A stretch of 64,000 nt of DNA from Lepisosteus oculatus (GCF_040954835.1 NC_090698.1:23185501-23249500); one strand, 5' to 3'; shown: positions 50,901 to 60,735, counted from the stretch's first letter. Program-made: numbers and translations. Notes: generated from the letters alone by a model not told the origin.

Positions 50901-53900
50901 AATAGAACCATGTAGCACAGATTCAGGATGTCAGTCCACATGAGTGTTGAATGATCTAATACAGTATGTAAAATTCCTTTAAAATTTTGCATGTTCTTAA
51001 ATTTAGAATTGATCCATTAATAAGACTGGTTTAATTTTAAGACACAGATGTTTAAATAAACCTTGTAATTCCTATTTTGTCTTTTAAAATCTTTTTTTTT
51101 TCTTTTCTGATGATTAGGAGAGTAAAGATATCCTCTTGCTGGATCTGTCCACTGACACTGACAGCAATCAGAACTGTGTAAAAGGAAATCCCTTCACCTC
51201 CTGTCCTTCTGTACCTCGGCCAAGGCCACAATCAAATGTGTCACCTGAGAATCCCTTCTCTTCCCAGCTCAGTTTCTTTCCTGCACCTACTCCAGATCCT
51301 TTCAGTGATGATCCTTTCTCGAACAATAACCAATCGGCACACCCTGACTCTGTAATTGTCCCCCACAATTTCAATCCGCACAAAGAAAATTCAGATCATG
51401 TCTTCAGTAATCCAAAGGTAAACGCTGGTCAGAACGGTGACTCTGACTACTTCGGGGAGCAGTTCGATCAGATCTCAAATAGGACTGTTATTCAGGCATT
51501 AACTAACGGCCAGTGGCCCTTGGAGAACAGGATGGCAGAAGTGGCGACTTGGACTCAGAATGGGATTTCTGAGAAGGACCACAATGGTTTACACAGCAAG
51601 CCTACCCAAAACCCCTTTTTGGAAACATCTGACAAAAGCTTATCTCTGCAACTCGGAGTGAAAAACAACTCGATGAGCAAGGCAGATCCTTTGAGTTCCC
51701 CAACACAGGAGTCTGTGATTATTAGCCCTCCACCCCAGAATGCCAAGGCTGGACGAGGGAGGAGAAGTGTAAAGGTGAAAACTTAAGTACAAAATAGATG
51801 CTCAGCTATGCATGACTGCATTTTTTTCTCATTTATTCAGCTGCTTGTTTCAGTTGCTTAAATATTAGCTGCAGTATAATCACTTTTGTAGCCTGGTGTG
51901 TTGTCAGGTACTGGAAACTAAGTAAGGTGGGTTTGGAAAGTATTGGGATGAGAGAGCTCTGAGGAAAACCAGTTTGTTGTTGTAAGTGCGGACAGTTGCC
52001 CAGCAGGTGTCACTGTTCCCTGGGCAGCAGATATTCCAGATTGATTTAGTAAACTGACTGTACAATAAACACTATGATGTAGGAGGTGTCATCCTTTGTG
52101 TGACATGTTAAGCTGAGGATCTGACTATTTGGTCATTAAAGATTCAATGGCATCATTTTTTGTAGAGTAGGGGTGTTAACCCCAGTAGCCTTAGTAAATT
52201 TTGGATTTGGGGCTTTTGCCGTCTGACCTCCCTAAATTCCTCCCTCCTTTCAATTGGTGAAGCACTTTCCTACTTCTCAAGCTGATCCACTGTGTAGTAC
52301 AGAGGGGCTACCAGTACATAATGGCTGCCTCACATCACCCAAATGGTGCTGCAGTTCGGTGGTGGATTAAGTGAGTTTTTTTATATGTACAATGCTTTGG
52401 GGCTAAAACCACTAGACAACATTCACAGCATGTATTCTTGTTGTTATAGCTTGCAGGCTAAATGTTTAGATTATAATGAGCTTTGCAAACTAACCAATCT
52501 AATTTTTAAATTGTTGTGTGACCGTGTAGGTTATGCGTTAAACCACTGTGTGCTTAGTAGACCTGCATTATTAATATTTTTATCTTAAATTTTAATGCAT
52601 CAGTGACTAACAAAAAGGTAAGTGCTGACACTGAGGTTTTTATCTTTCTTATATCTTTTTAGCTCTCTGCCATCTCTTGAAGATGCTATTGCTGGTCTTT
52701 TGTCCATATTGGAGGGAAATTTGTAGTGTTTTTTTTTTCCTTAATACTTTAGCAAACACATTTCAGTACCAATATTATCATTTTCATGCCTTTCTTGATA
52801 TGTCCTCAATCACATTTGAGAAGTGGATTTCTTCTCTCCCATTCTGTTTTGTAAAATAATATAATGTTTTGTTTTTTGGGGGAGAGCATGCTGCTTATTG
52901 AAGCACTTTCCATTATGTTTAAAACTGTAAAGGTTAATTAGTTTTGTTCCAACTTATTTTTTGCTCTCCTCACAACAGTCCCCTACGAATGACCTGTTTG
53001 GAGCTGACCTGTTCACTCCAGCCAGCCAGCCAGAGACTTCATCCCCACCACAACCCGACGCCATGCCGACCAACCCTGTTAATCTTTTCAACAGCTGCCC
53101 GGCCACCACTGCCCCTCCTGTGCCAGGTTTAGGTGAGACATGAAAACCCTTGGAATAAAAGCATCAACATGCATACAGTAGTTTCAGGGGATTTCTAGAA
53201 ATGGCTGATTTTACCTTTATTTTTGGAATAAAACTGGAAAATGTTTTAATTAATTTTTAATTTTTTAAACTTTCAATTAAAGGTGTAATTTCATGTGTAT
53301 GAAATGTGGTGGAACCCAAATTGTACGGTAAATAGCTTGGAAATGTTAGGTTCTCCTTTCCTTGCTCTATGTATGGACTGATTTGAACTTCAAAGATTGA
53401 GCACCTCTAACAGAAAATGTTAAATTAATTCAAATCTCTGTGCTGCTTCAGCTTTGTGTTTGTAAGGAATTGAAGCTCTTTTTCAGGTGTGAGGTAACAT
53501 TTAAAGAATACTCATGAGTTATAGGTGGTGAAACAAAATGATGTATGTATTTTCCCTGAGTTTCTGAAGGAGCTCCTTCCTCCTTTACTAATTGAGCCAT
53601 TTGGGATCCCACACAGTTCATTCTTAGTTATTGACTTACCTTGGTCGTGTAACGTGTGTAAAGTTATGCTGTTTTCTGGGGTTTTTTCTCTTGTCTGTCC
53701 AGGGGCCTTGTCACTGGGAGCTCCTCAGACAGCACCTCCAGTAGGAGCAGCACCATGGAGTCCAGCACCTTCTCCCATGTTCCCATCTTCTGGTGTCCTG
53801 TCACAGGTTTCAGTATCGGGTCCTCAACCCCCATCTTTTGCCCAGCCCGGGGCATTTGGCACCCCACCAGTCCCCAGCTGGGGGCAGTCAGCAGTATTTG

Positions 53901-55930
53901 GGGCAGCCCCTGCACCTCAGCCCCCAGCCTGGGGCCAGACAGTAGCCCCCGCTGCCCCTGCAGCCTGGCCTCAGCCTGCCCCCCTTACTAACCCCTTTCA
54001 GCCTCAGATATTTCCCACCACTGTTCCTGGGCTCATGACTGGGCTCCAGCAGTCAGGCCCTCCACCCCTACCTCCCCCACGACCTGCTCCCCAGAAAGAA
54101 GCCCCCAGGGTTGAGAACAATGCTTTCAGTGCTTTGGACCCTCTGGGGGAGAAGGAGAAGAAGAACGTTAAGGATATGTTTAAAGACTTCCAGATGGCAA
54201 AACCACCAGCAGTCCCAGCCAGGAGGGGTGAACAGCAAGCAGCCTCTAACACCAGCGGAGCCTTCACCCAGTATTTCACTAGCAAAGTGGGCCTGCCTCA
54301 GGACGCTGCTGATCACGATGACTTTGACATCAACCAGATATCAACCAAAATCAGTGGTAAAAAAACAGCGTCTTGATTTGTACGAACTGCTTGTGATCTT
54401 CTAATCTGTACTGCTTCTAAGAACTCTTTAACTTGAAGTGGGGCATAAACTGATATTTTGTCTCTGGAGTGACTGGTTACCTTTTTGATTACGTTTAGGA
54501 TTACTTTTTGCATTATTTTGGCAGGTAAAACTCCCATTTTTTAATAAAATAGTGTTTAGTAGTTTTATGTGGTAATTACAAATACCTTATCTTACAGTGA
54601 TTCAAGCTAGAATTACAAGACCTAGACGTTGTAATACATTTATGACCCAGCAAGAATTAAAATGCAAAACACCACTTGTCAGGTTGTTGAAAAGGGTGGC
54701 ACAGTGGCATCGTACCACATCGTATAAGGGCCTTATAGCTTGTGCATTTTGGGATTGATCCAGGACAGAGACTCCCTTGATGTAACATTTACTGTACAGG
54801 TTCTGGGAGTTTGCATGAGTTTTTGTGATTTGGCATCCTCCCGTCCATCAAAGATATGTTGGCTAAGTCAGTCGGTGTCTCTAACCGGTCCCTGTTTGCC
54901 TGTGTTTGTCTAGCCGGTGTTGAACTGGCAGTGTCCTGTCCTATTGAACCTCATACTTAGGCTCTGAGTAAATGCCACACTTACTAGGAATAGGACTTTA
55001 AGGCTTTCAGATAGTGGGATATAAGAGGGATAATTCAGAAGTGCAGTGCCTGGAGCACAGAGACTAATAGACATAGCACTGCTTGGATGAAATTGTACTG
55101 GGTGGTGCAGTGGGAAAGATGCAGTTTCCCTCTTCACCACTCTTTATGCTGACTTGATTACTTGCATCAGCACCTTTGAATATCACCTCTCCCCTAGCTC
55201 TATTAGTTTGTTAGCTATTTTATGGCTATTATTTTAAACTGCAAGCTGTAGATTATAACTTACTTTAATATACAACACAGAGCACAGATTGTGATATGTC
55301 TGAGCCAAAAGGTATTATGTTTTGCAGAAGCTCCAAAACCTGCACCCCGGCAGTCTGCTCCATCTCCTGCTAGTCCTCCACAGCACCTCTTTGATGATTC
55401 CTTTGGGTCTGATCCTTTTGGAGCTCTTCCTGCTGCAACGGTACTTGTCTTATCGCTTAATGCAGTCTATGAACAGCTTTGACAACTCTGAAAGAACAAA
55501 TACATTTGAGATAATGCATGGCAAAATTATTCACCCACTTCTGATGTTTCCACATGTTCTTGCTGAGTTTGCAGTCTACCAAATAACTCTTTCAAATGGG
55601 ACTTAGTCTAGAATTCACACAATCTAATCCAACCTTATAAAGGTTAAAATATTATGAATATTTCTCAGTTTCATGAGCCTTCAGCCCCTTTCCTATGGCA
55701 ACCTTAAATCAGTTCAGGTGAAGAGGTCATTAGGTAATCCTCAAAGGGCAGTGAGGAAATGAGAACTAAATGAATTCATACATATTTATTTTTATGATTT
55801 TCTTATTGTTTGTCCTGTATTATACTGCAAGTAAGGAGTATCTTTGCTTTCAATTTTAAAGAAGGCTCCAGCCCCACAGCCAGCCACATCAGATCTTTTT
55901 GGAGATGCCTTTGGCAACCCATTTGCATGA
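38825..55930 (+). CDS. dab2: Disabled homolog 2, endocytic clathrin adaptor (12 coding exons)
   Basis: DAB2 links cargo receptors (LDL-receptor family, megalin, integrins) to clathrin and AP-2, binds myosin VI, and also works in TGF-beta/Wnt/Ras signalling. Coding exons: 38825-38909, 45092-45231, 45864-45962, 46385-46516, 47499-47582, 48509-48559, 49719-49781, 51118-51774, 52979-53132, 53703-54356, 55328-55440, 55862-55930. All introns are GT-AG, phases agree, and the lengths sum to 2301 nt (766 residues plus TGA). Human DAB2 has 770. Domains: basic N-terminus with PSKKEKKKG (Ser22 matches the human PKC site Ser24); PTB domain about residues 33-180; clathrin-box-like LLLDL and DPF repeats in the 219-437 exon; proline-rich SH3 ligands; myosin VI-binding region about 680-706; C-terminal NPFA. 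The ATG has A at -3. The segment joining the PTB domain to the DLFGD motif is about ten residues shorter than in human. The small introns 45232-45863, 53133-53702 and 55441-55861 show nothing I recognise. Very sure of identity; single-base exon ends are read by eye. Confidence 0.96.
42120..42345. other. GC-rich island in dab2 intron 2
   Basis: A sharp GC-rich block (GACCTGCTGCGGGGGTTCTT to CTTCCGGCAGCTTCGGTCAA) in an AT-rich intron, followed by homeodomain-type TTTAATTGC and CTAATTAG. A 99-codon frame crosses it on the minus strand without family similarity. An intronic enhancer or a captured exon are both possible. Confidence 0.3.
44463..44560 (+). mobile_element. 5S-derived SINE (SINE3) head fragment
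   Basis: TGTCTCGGAAGCTAAGCAAG, CTGGACTTGGTCAGTACTGG and GATGGGAGACC match the A-box to C-box region of vertebrate 5S rRNA. They are followed by the SINE-specific GTTGGTGAGCCACCAGGTGG. It is truncated and lies in dab2 intron 2, so it is not a 5S gene. Confidence 0.85.
45092..45231 (+). CDS. dab2: dab2 coding exon 2 (start of PTB domain)
   Basis: Encodes [20 protein letters not shown] and continues to [12 protein letters not shown], nearly identical to human DAB2 residues 31-77. The acceptor is TTTTGTACTAG; the donor GTAGAT is a weaker match to consensus. Enters in phase 1 and leaves in phase 0. Confidence 0.96.
45864..45962 (+). CDS. dab2: dab2 coding exon 3 (PTB domain)
   Basis: 33 codons from [19 protein letters not shown] to IIDEKTG, forming central PTB strands. 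Acceptor TTTTGTTCTAG, donor GTGAGT. Phase 0 at both ends. Confidence 0.96.
46070..46240 (+). mobile_element. tRNA-derived SINE fragment in a dab2 intron
   Basis: A box-like TGGCTAAAGGGTGG region and a B-box-like GGGTTCAAATCCC near 46121, followed by a SINE-like body (TAAAGAACCATTCAGCCAAG tail). Too divergent from a tRNA to be functional. Confidence 0.55.
46385..46516 (+). CDS. dab2: dab2 coding exon 4 (PTB domain)
   Basis: 44 codons from [20 protein letters not shown] to [11 protein letters not shown], the most conserved part of the PTB fold, which binds NPxY tails and PI(4,5)P2 in the family. Acceptor TTTTAAG, donor GTAAGT. Phase 0 at both ends. Confidence 0.96.
46668..46733 (-). repeat. 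Second, single-armed copy of the foldback family
   Basis: TTCCATGCTGAAAAGTAGAA, AGAAGAAACACTTTGGCTG and CAGCCTTCTTCAGAGAGAGA match the left arm and loop of the element at 48990 without the inverted partner. Confidence 0.55.
47499..47582 (+). CDS. dab2: dab2 coding exon 5 (PTB C-terminal helix)
   Basis: 28 codons: [20 protein letters not shown] followed by KEAEGSQK. It carries the C-terminal helix of the PTB domain. The tail after the helix is shorter than the lysine/glutamate-rich human stretch. Acceptor TTCTTTAG, donor GTAATT. Confidence 0.95.
48509..48559 (+). CDS. dab2: dab2 coding exon 6 (linker)
   Basis: 17 codons, [17 protein letters not shown], matching human NGSEALMILDDQTNKLK. Acceptor TTTTACAG, donor GTATGT. 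Phase 0 at both ends, so skipping would keep the frame. Confidence 0.92.
48592..48815 (+). mobile_element. tRNA-derived SINE with fish-type tail
   Basis: A B-box-like ATGGATTCAAATCGC (near 48639) is followed about 120 bases later by GTAAGTTGCTTTAGATAGAC and ATGTCAGCCAAATTTGTAAA, a diverged version of the conserved tail (GTAAGTCGCTTTGGATAAAA...) of many fish SINEs. Confidence 0.65.
48990..49177. mobile_element. 188-bp foldback retroelement with 14-bp target duplication
   Basis: The direct repeat TATAATAATTTGTG flanks the insert (48976-48989 and 49178-49191). Inside, a long inverted repeat pairs 49032-49091 with 49107-49172: both arms contain AATAGGTTTATTCCATGCTG and a run of AAAAAAAGAAGAAAGAGAAC, or the complements. 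The right arm has a few bases (around CGAAACATT) that the left arm lacks. The first 40 bases are outside the foldback. The target duplication points to a retro-insertion. I loosely associate the CCTGAAGAAGGCTCCACGG motif with a repeat end common in fish and frogs (Penelope-like, from memory). Confidence 0.75.
49719..49781 (+). CDS. dab2: dab2 coding exon 7 (DLFGD linker)
   Basis: 21 codons, [20 protein letters not shown] then T, matching human GVDQMDLFGDMSTPPDLNSP. Acceptor TTTGTCACAG, donor GTAAGT. Phase 0 at both ends. Confidence 0.95.
49782..51117 (+). other. dab2 intron before exon 8
   Basis: 1.3 kb of AT-rich intron with no recognised repeat or exon. It ends in a strong polypyrimidine tract (51091-51110) before the acceptor of the long alternative-type exon. 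Confidence 0.8.
51118..51774 (+). CDS. dab2: dab2 coding exon 8 (long clathrin/AP-2-binding exon, p96-specific)
   Basis: 657 nt, 219 codons (residues 219-437), phase 0 at both ends. It carries a clathrin-box-like LLLDL in [11 protein letters not shown], an ENPFSSQ motif, a [10 protein letters not shown] double DPF (AP-2 alpha-ear ligand), the conserved [14 protein letters not shown] stretch, QNPFLE, and a basic GRGRRSVK end. In mammals the matching exon is alternatively skipped to give p67, which lacks residues 230-447 and binds clathrin/AP-2 poorly. The donor is a fair GTGAAA, and reading through would meet a stop two codons later. Confidence 0.95.
51888..52410 (+). mobile_element. Near full-length 5S-derived SINE (SINE3)
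   Basis: A diverged 5S head (ACTGGAAACTAAGTAAGGTG, TATTGGGATGAGAGAG) is followed by CCCAGCAGGTGTCACTG, GGTCATTAAAGATTC, GGGGTGTTAACCCCAG, a CCTCCCTAAATTCC block and an ATGTACAATGCTTTGG end that matches AAGCGCTTTGAG of the copy at 60911. It sits about 115 bases after the dab2 exon 8 donor. Confidence 0.8.
52979..53132 (+). CDS. dab2: dab2 coding exon 9
   Basis: 51 codons plus one base. [19 protein letters not shown] aligns with human SSANDLLASDIFAPPVSEP, and NPVNLFN with NPLDLFK. Acceptor TCCTCACAACAG, donor GTGAGA. Leaves phase 1. Confidence 0.93.
53703..54356 (+). CDS. dab2: dab2 coding exon 10 (proline-rich and myosin VI-binding region)
   Basis: 218 residues, very Pro/Ala/Gly-rich and much more GC-rich than the flanking introns. 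It contains [13 protein letters not shown] (NPF), [11 protein letters not shown] and [11 protein letters not shown] (SH3 ligands), [19 protein letters not shown], and [20 protein letters not shown]. The last matches the human SYFNSKVGIPQ myosin VI-binding segment, but the SYF serine is replaced by Gln. Acceptor TTGTCTGTCCAG; the donor GTAAAA is fair. Phase 1 at both ends. Confidence 0.95.
54690..55000 (-). repeat. Reversed copy of the widespread fish repeat in a dab2 intron
   Basis: GGTTCTGGGAGTTTGCATGA, CATCCTCCCGTCCATCAAAG and TTGAACTGGCAGTGTCCTGT match the reversed family, but with considerable decay. Confidence 0.5.
55328..55440 (+). CDS. dab2: dab2 coding exon 11
   Basis: Completes a split Glu codon, then [20 protein letters not shown] and [23 protein letters not shown] is the conserved PxxxPR ligand (CIN85/CD2AP type) seen in human PPKPAPRQ. 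It also has a DPF motif. Acceptor TATTATGTTTTGCAG, donor GTACTT. Confidence 0.92.
55862..55930 (+). CDS. dab2: dab2 coding exon 12 (C-terminus and stop)
   Basis: 22 codons plus [23 protein letters not shown] then FFA-type end (last residues NPFA). Human DAB2 ends DPFGNPFA. NPF is an EH-domain ligand. The acceptor (CAATTTTAAAG) is weak at -3, but the frame and the end of the protein fit well. The exon continues as 3'UTR to a GTGAGT donor at 55966. Confidence 0.92.
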   Translation, partial: KAPAPQPATSDLFGDAFGNPFA

Positions 55931-56084
55931 ACATCACGTTGCATCATCTGGCTTTGACATTATGTGTGAGTATTTAAACACTTCATCAGCTGTTTGTTTG
56001 ACATATCATGCACAGGCCTTAGGGGTTGCTTAGTAGGGTATAAAATTACCATGCCTCTTCTATGGTTTAAATGTAAAAAAGTTT

Positions 56085-56215
56085 GAATGGGAGCTGTGGA
56101 GCATGGAGATTGCCAGTTCAAATCCAGGCTGTGCCACTCCTTCGTTATGTTTAAGAGCTCCTAAAAAAAGGTTTATGTTTGGCTAAATAAAATACCACTG
56201 TGTTTGGTGGAGAAC
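56085..56215 (+). mobile_element. tRNA-derived SINE fragment in the dab2 3'UTR intron
   Basis: GGGAGCTGTGGAGCATGGAG then GCCAGTTCAAATCCAGGC (B-box-like) and a GGCTAAATAAAATA tail. Short and degenerate. Confidence 0.5.
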
Positions 56216-56639
56216 AGAGGGTGAGTGATCTTGCATGTGTGCTAGTGACCCCTGAATTTGTAAAGATATAGTTTTTGGTGTTATTATGAAAAGGCATTTT
56301 CCTTTTTCAGTTGTTCACACATTGGTATAACTAAACAGATGGAATTCACAGTCATATAAAGTTTGGGATGTTAAACTATGTAAAAGTATTGAAATAGAAT
56401 ATTTACCTGTATGTCTAGTGCACTTTTCAATCAGAAAAATCTGAAGTCAGGAATGGCTTTTCAATTAGAAGCAGGTGTCATCACTAATCCTGTATTTTAA
56501 TCTTATCTGATACATCTGCGATGTTTGTTATAAACCACACATTGAAATGTCTGTGAATCATGGTGCAGTATCTAAAATATTTTCTTGCTCAACTGAGAGA
56601 TTTTGAAATTGAAGAAAAACATTGTTTTGTTTTTTTCAG

Positions 56640-58300
56640 GAGTGCCTCCGGAGTATGAGAAAATCAGGAGCTTACTTATAAAGAACTATAACAATCATGA
56701 GAAGCAGTCCAGATTTCCTGTTGTCACAGGGTCACACAGATTCATCTCAAGATCTTGTGATGTTTCATTTATTTAAAGTCACTCTGATCCATGCTTGTTG
56801 AATCACATACACTAGGATACATTTACTGCAGTTTACAGTTTTGGAAAGGTTTCTGTTTCATAGTGTCCCATATATAAATGGAAATGCAATTTATTCCAAA
56901 TAAAGGAAGCTAATCTTGAATCTAGGTACATACTGTCATGATTACCTTTTATTCAGTGTTTATAATGAACATTTGATTTTTTTATGACCTGTACAAAGGT
57001 AAAACTCTGATGATGCAGTGTTTTCTAGCTCTTTTTGAGAGCATTATAAAATCCTGTTAAATGTTTATGGTTTCAAGAAACATAAAGGTTTTAACTCTTT
57101 AAAGTCTATCAATATTGGTACCATTCAGGACTTTAAAGTAGAAAACCCCTTCAATGTACAACATTGTAAAACATTTTTGTGTTTAACATACAGCTTCACT
57201 TGGGTAATGTCACTGGTGTGTTTACAAATCAGTTCAGGCACTTGTGTAAAATTAGTGATGATTGATGTTGAAAAGTTCATTTTTTCAGGGAACAAAATTA
57301 AAAAATCTTAATGTATACACACGCACACTCGTTACTTTTCCTGCCGTTGTGAGAATTCCCCAAGGTCACTCATTCTATTTTTAGCAATTATTACAAATTC
57401 TACCCTAATGAAACATGTGGTGAAAATACACAAATACTGTTGGGACTTTTAGATGTAAAAGCTGATGTCATTTAGGTTACAGGGATGTCCTCACATCATA
57501 TTCTGGTCAGGGGTTATTACTTTTTGGATTTTTTTTTCTTTGATTTTGTTTGCAGATTGATTGCTGTATGTTCCCACAAATCGAGTTCTGCTTAAAAAAC
57601 AAATTTCCTTCAGTTATAAACAAGACACGCACACATGCATCTTGCTGATTTTGTTTTAAGAATGGCTATAAACTTTTCAACTGATTTTCTCTTAGGTTGC
57701 CATTAGGTTGCACAGCAGTTTATGCGTCTAGGCACATGGTCTAAAAAATTAAATGTAACCAAAACTGATGCTAATGAGCATATTTAAAATTGTTAGTTTC
57801 TGGCTATTTTATATGGCCATACCATTCTGATTTACAGTACATTGAAATGTGTGTGATTCAATAAGGCTCAGATCACTGGCATGGCTTTAGCCATCTAGGT
57901 TTTCCAGCAACAATAGTTCAGGGAAATGTATTTGTCCAATATTTCTAGTATTTAGATCTCAACATGATTTAAGCATTTTCCCCAGAACACAAAACAACTG
58001 ACTTCAAAAACAAAAGGTGTATGTACTGGTATAACCTGAAATTATCCAACCGTGTTTATGACACAGCTGTTGAAACAATTACACTATTACTGGAAATGAA
58101 AGTATGCTTTTGTAGAAACATCTTTTGTCCACTAGTCCTCTTTATGTTGGTCGTGTAATGACAATGAATTTATTATCAAGACTTTGAAATAAACTGGAAT
58201 TTTAGTTTGACTATTTCATACATCTGTATAACACAATTTGTATCAAAAAGTACGTATGACATTCAGTTATGCCTTATAATAAAGCAATAACATTCTGAAT
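56640..58300 (+). other. dab2: dab2 terminal 3'UTR exon
   Basis: A strong acceptor (long T tract then CAG at 56637-56639) opens a last exon that lies after the stop codon. It runs about 1.65 kb to two poly(A) signals (58188, 58278). An earlier AATAAA at 56899 could give a short form. The first 135 bases hold an open frame discussed in the findings. The 3' limit is inferred from the signals. Confidence 0.7.
58188..58283 (+). promoter_or_regulatory. Two poly(A) signals closing dab2
   Basis: AATAAA occurs at 58188-58193 and again at 58278-58283, the second followed by T/G-rich sequence. They fit the end of the dab2 transcript. An upstream AATAAA lies at 56899-56904. Confidence 0.6.
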
Positions 58301-59486
58301 GATACCAGCGTATTTGGTTTCATTTGCCCTTTAGCATTCAGCCATTTATACTAATGTGAAAACACGAATGTGAATCTCAGACGTTATTTAGTCAATTTAA
58401 TTTCACTCCACTGCCACTTGGAAATAAAGTTATAATTTCCCAAACTGAATTCTATACTTTCAGATGAATGAGCTTGTGTTTTCATTTTGGCTATGGGCAT
58501 CTAATGAACAGTACAGATTTCAGTGCTTTTAGTAAAGAAATAAGCAGCATTGTATTTGGTCTTTTTTTTAAACATTCCAACTTGTTCACTGTTTGCATCC
58601 TTTAAAGGTAGGAATAGAAGCACACAAGTGAGAGTAGTAAATATAATCAACAGTTTAAAATGGTTAGTCATTAAAAGACTTATGAACATGAATAAAAATA
58701 ATATAGAAAAATACTGTAATTTAAATTCAAAGAATTATGCCATGTTTCCAACAAAATATTAGAGATCTTAAATACTGTGACAGTCAGATGTACTATATAT
58801 TTATTAGTTTATTAGAGGTTTAGAATTTATAAAATGTTATATACAAATCTAAAAAACATTATGGAAAACTTAAAAAAGGGCAATGACAAATATTTACAAG
58901 TTGTTGAATTAGCCTTATATTGTGTTAATACCTGATCACTTTTGCTATTCAATAAAGCAAGTACAGAATATAAAAGCCTAATCCCAGCCCATACAAGGAA
59001 ACCAGCCAGCATGGAGGACTGTTAAAGTCCTCAATAACGTTCATGAATTATTAACTGGTATAGGTGTTGTTTCACTACACAGATACAGTATTAAATTAAC
59101 ATGATTCAGGTTCCCAAAGAAATAAATCTGATTAGGGCCTACATCACTAGCATATGAGTGGAGGAACAATGAGGATTTTTGACCTCTCAGAAATTTGGAT
59201 TAAGATTACTTCAATCTGGATAAAAACAAAGTGCAATTCTTGCTCTGAGCAGGAAAAGCAAAGATCTCGATTACACGCTTGAAAAATATGTACCTTGACC
59301 ACCAATGCACTATATTCATATAATGATTGTAATAAAATTATACCTTCTGTTTGTGAGATGGATATTTACAGGTACAGTATAAGAGGAGAAATCCAAAAAT
59401 CAAAGTAACGTACATAGCTTGCAGACTTGTAAAAAATGCTTGTAATGCTTTGAAATATCCATACTAGCAAATATAACAATAACATT

Positions 59487-59530
59487 CATCCATTTTCTAA
59501 CCTCCTTATCCAACAGGTCTTACAGGGTCA
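59487..59530 (+). repeat. 5' fragment of the widespread fish repeat
   Basis: CATCCATTTTCTAACCTCCT TATCCAAC...ACAGGGTC is the start of the same family as 63253-63560. Confidence 0.5.
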
Positions 59531-60586
59531 GCAATAACACTGTAGGAGTACAGTTACATTAATCAGGGTTAGATTAATGCTAGCAGTCTTTTGAAACAGT
59601 GTTCACTAATATGTTCTGATGTCATTAGTAATTACATGATTGTGTTAAAAGGTGCAAAACAATAGAACTGTTTACTAACAGAATATTAAATTGTGTGCCA
59701 TGGAGACCTCTTGTGGCTACAGAACAAAATACCACTCAATCCAATTGCCATCTTGTATCCTTGCTCACCTGCTGCTAGTTGTTCATCTTAGCTCCTTTGC
59801 CTCCTGTGCTTCTCCTTTGCTCTTTGGTGGTGAAAGCAGGTGAACGCAAGCACTGTGCCATCTCAGCCCATCTTGTCAAGATCCACCTGTTGAGACCTCA
59901 TCTATGCCTTCTACGATCCTTGTGTTAGTGTGGTCTCTGTCATTCTGTTTTTTGTTTCTGTTATCATAGGCACAGTCATGATTCATGTCAGTATTACAAT
60001 TTATGAAACTTTTATTTAATTATGGTGAATTATTATAACTTGTTAACTTGGTTGTTGTTTTTTTTGTTAATACCACTCATAATGAGTTTTTGCAGTTTCT
60101 TTGGAAAAGCATTCAATTGCCTTGGATATTGGCATTAGGTAAATTAATGACTTGTAATTCCTAATAACACTTTGGTAGCCTATACATCCCTCCACCTCAG
60201 GCTACAGCATATGTAGGGTCTCTTTGGAAAGTTGGTGTTAAAGGGTTTGCATAGTTGTAGTAAAAGATATTTAGCAACATCATCAGCTTCATCTAAATGG
60301 GGGCAGGTGGCCAGACCTTGTATCATGCTGGAACTTTCAAGAAAATGACCAGTTGTTCATGTGACAATGTAAAACGCAAGAGATGGGCAAGGAACACAGG
60401 ATATTTGAACAGGAGAGGTGAAATTGCAAGAGCAAGCAATTTAAAGTCAGGAACCCTTCTTTGCCACTGGATTCCTCCTTGATGAACTGAAAAATACAAG
60501 GTATTGAGCTCCGAAGTAACTTTGTTTTTAAATTTGTCATTTTATTTGTAAATAAAAGATTGATTTGTCCTCTTTGGTTTGCATTA

Positions 60587-60735
60587 CTCTGGCCTTGCTC
60601 AATCTGGCCTCCCTAAAGCTCCACATTATTCCAGTAAGTGAAGAAATTTCTCACTTCTTTAACTGATCTGCTGTTGTGTCCACATGCTCCCTACACATAT
60701 GTGGACACAACAGCAGATCAGTTTTACACAAGGAA
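60587..60735 (+). mobile_element. 5S-derived SINE (SINE3) tail fragment with foldback
   Basis: CAATCTGGCCTCCCTAAAGC, CCAGTAAGTGAAG and AACTGATCTGCTGTTGTGT match the tail of the SINE at 51888-52410. The end of the fragment is duplicated as a perfect inverted repeat (see findings). Confidence 0.6.
60661..60723. repeat. Perfect 25-bp inverted repeat with 13-base loop
   Basis: The arm AACTGATCTGCTGTTGTGTC CACAT (60661-60685) is matched without error by 60699-60723. It sits at the end of a 5S-derived SINE tail fragment. Confidence 0.9.

Noticed and set aside
53664..54316. Minus-strand and off-frame ORFs over dab2 exon 10
   Set aside because: Shadows of a GC-rich, proline-rich coding exon on the + strand.
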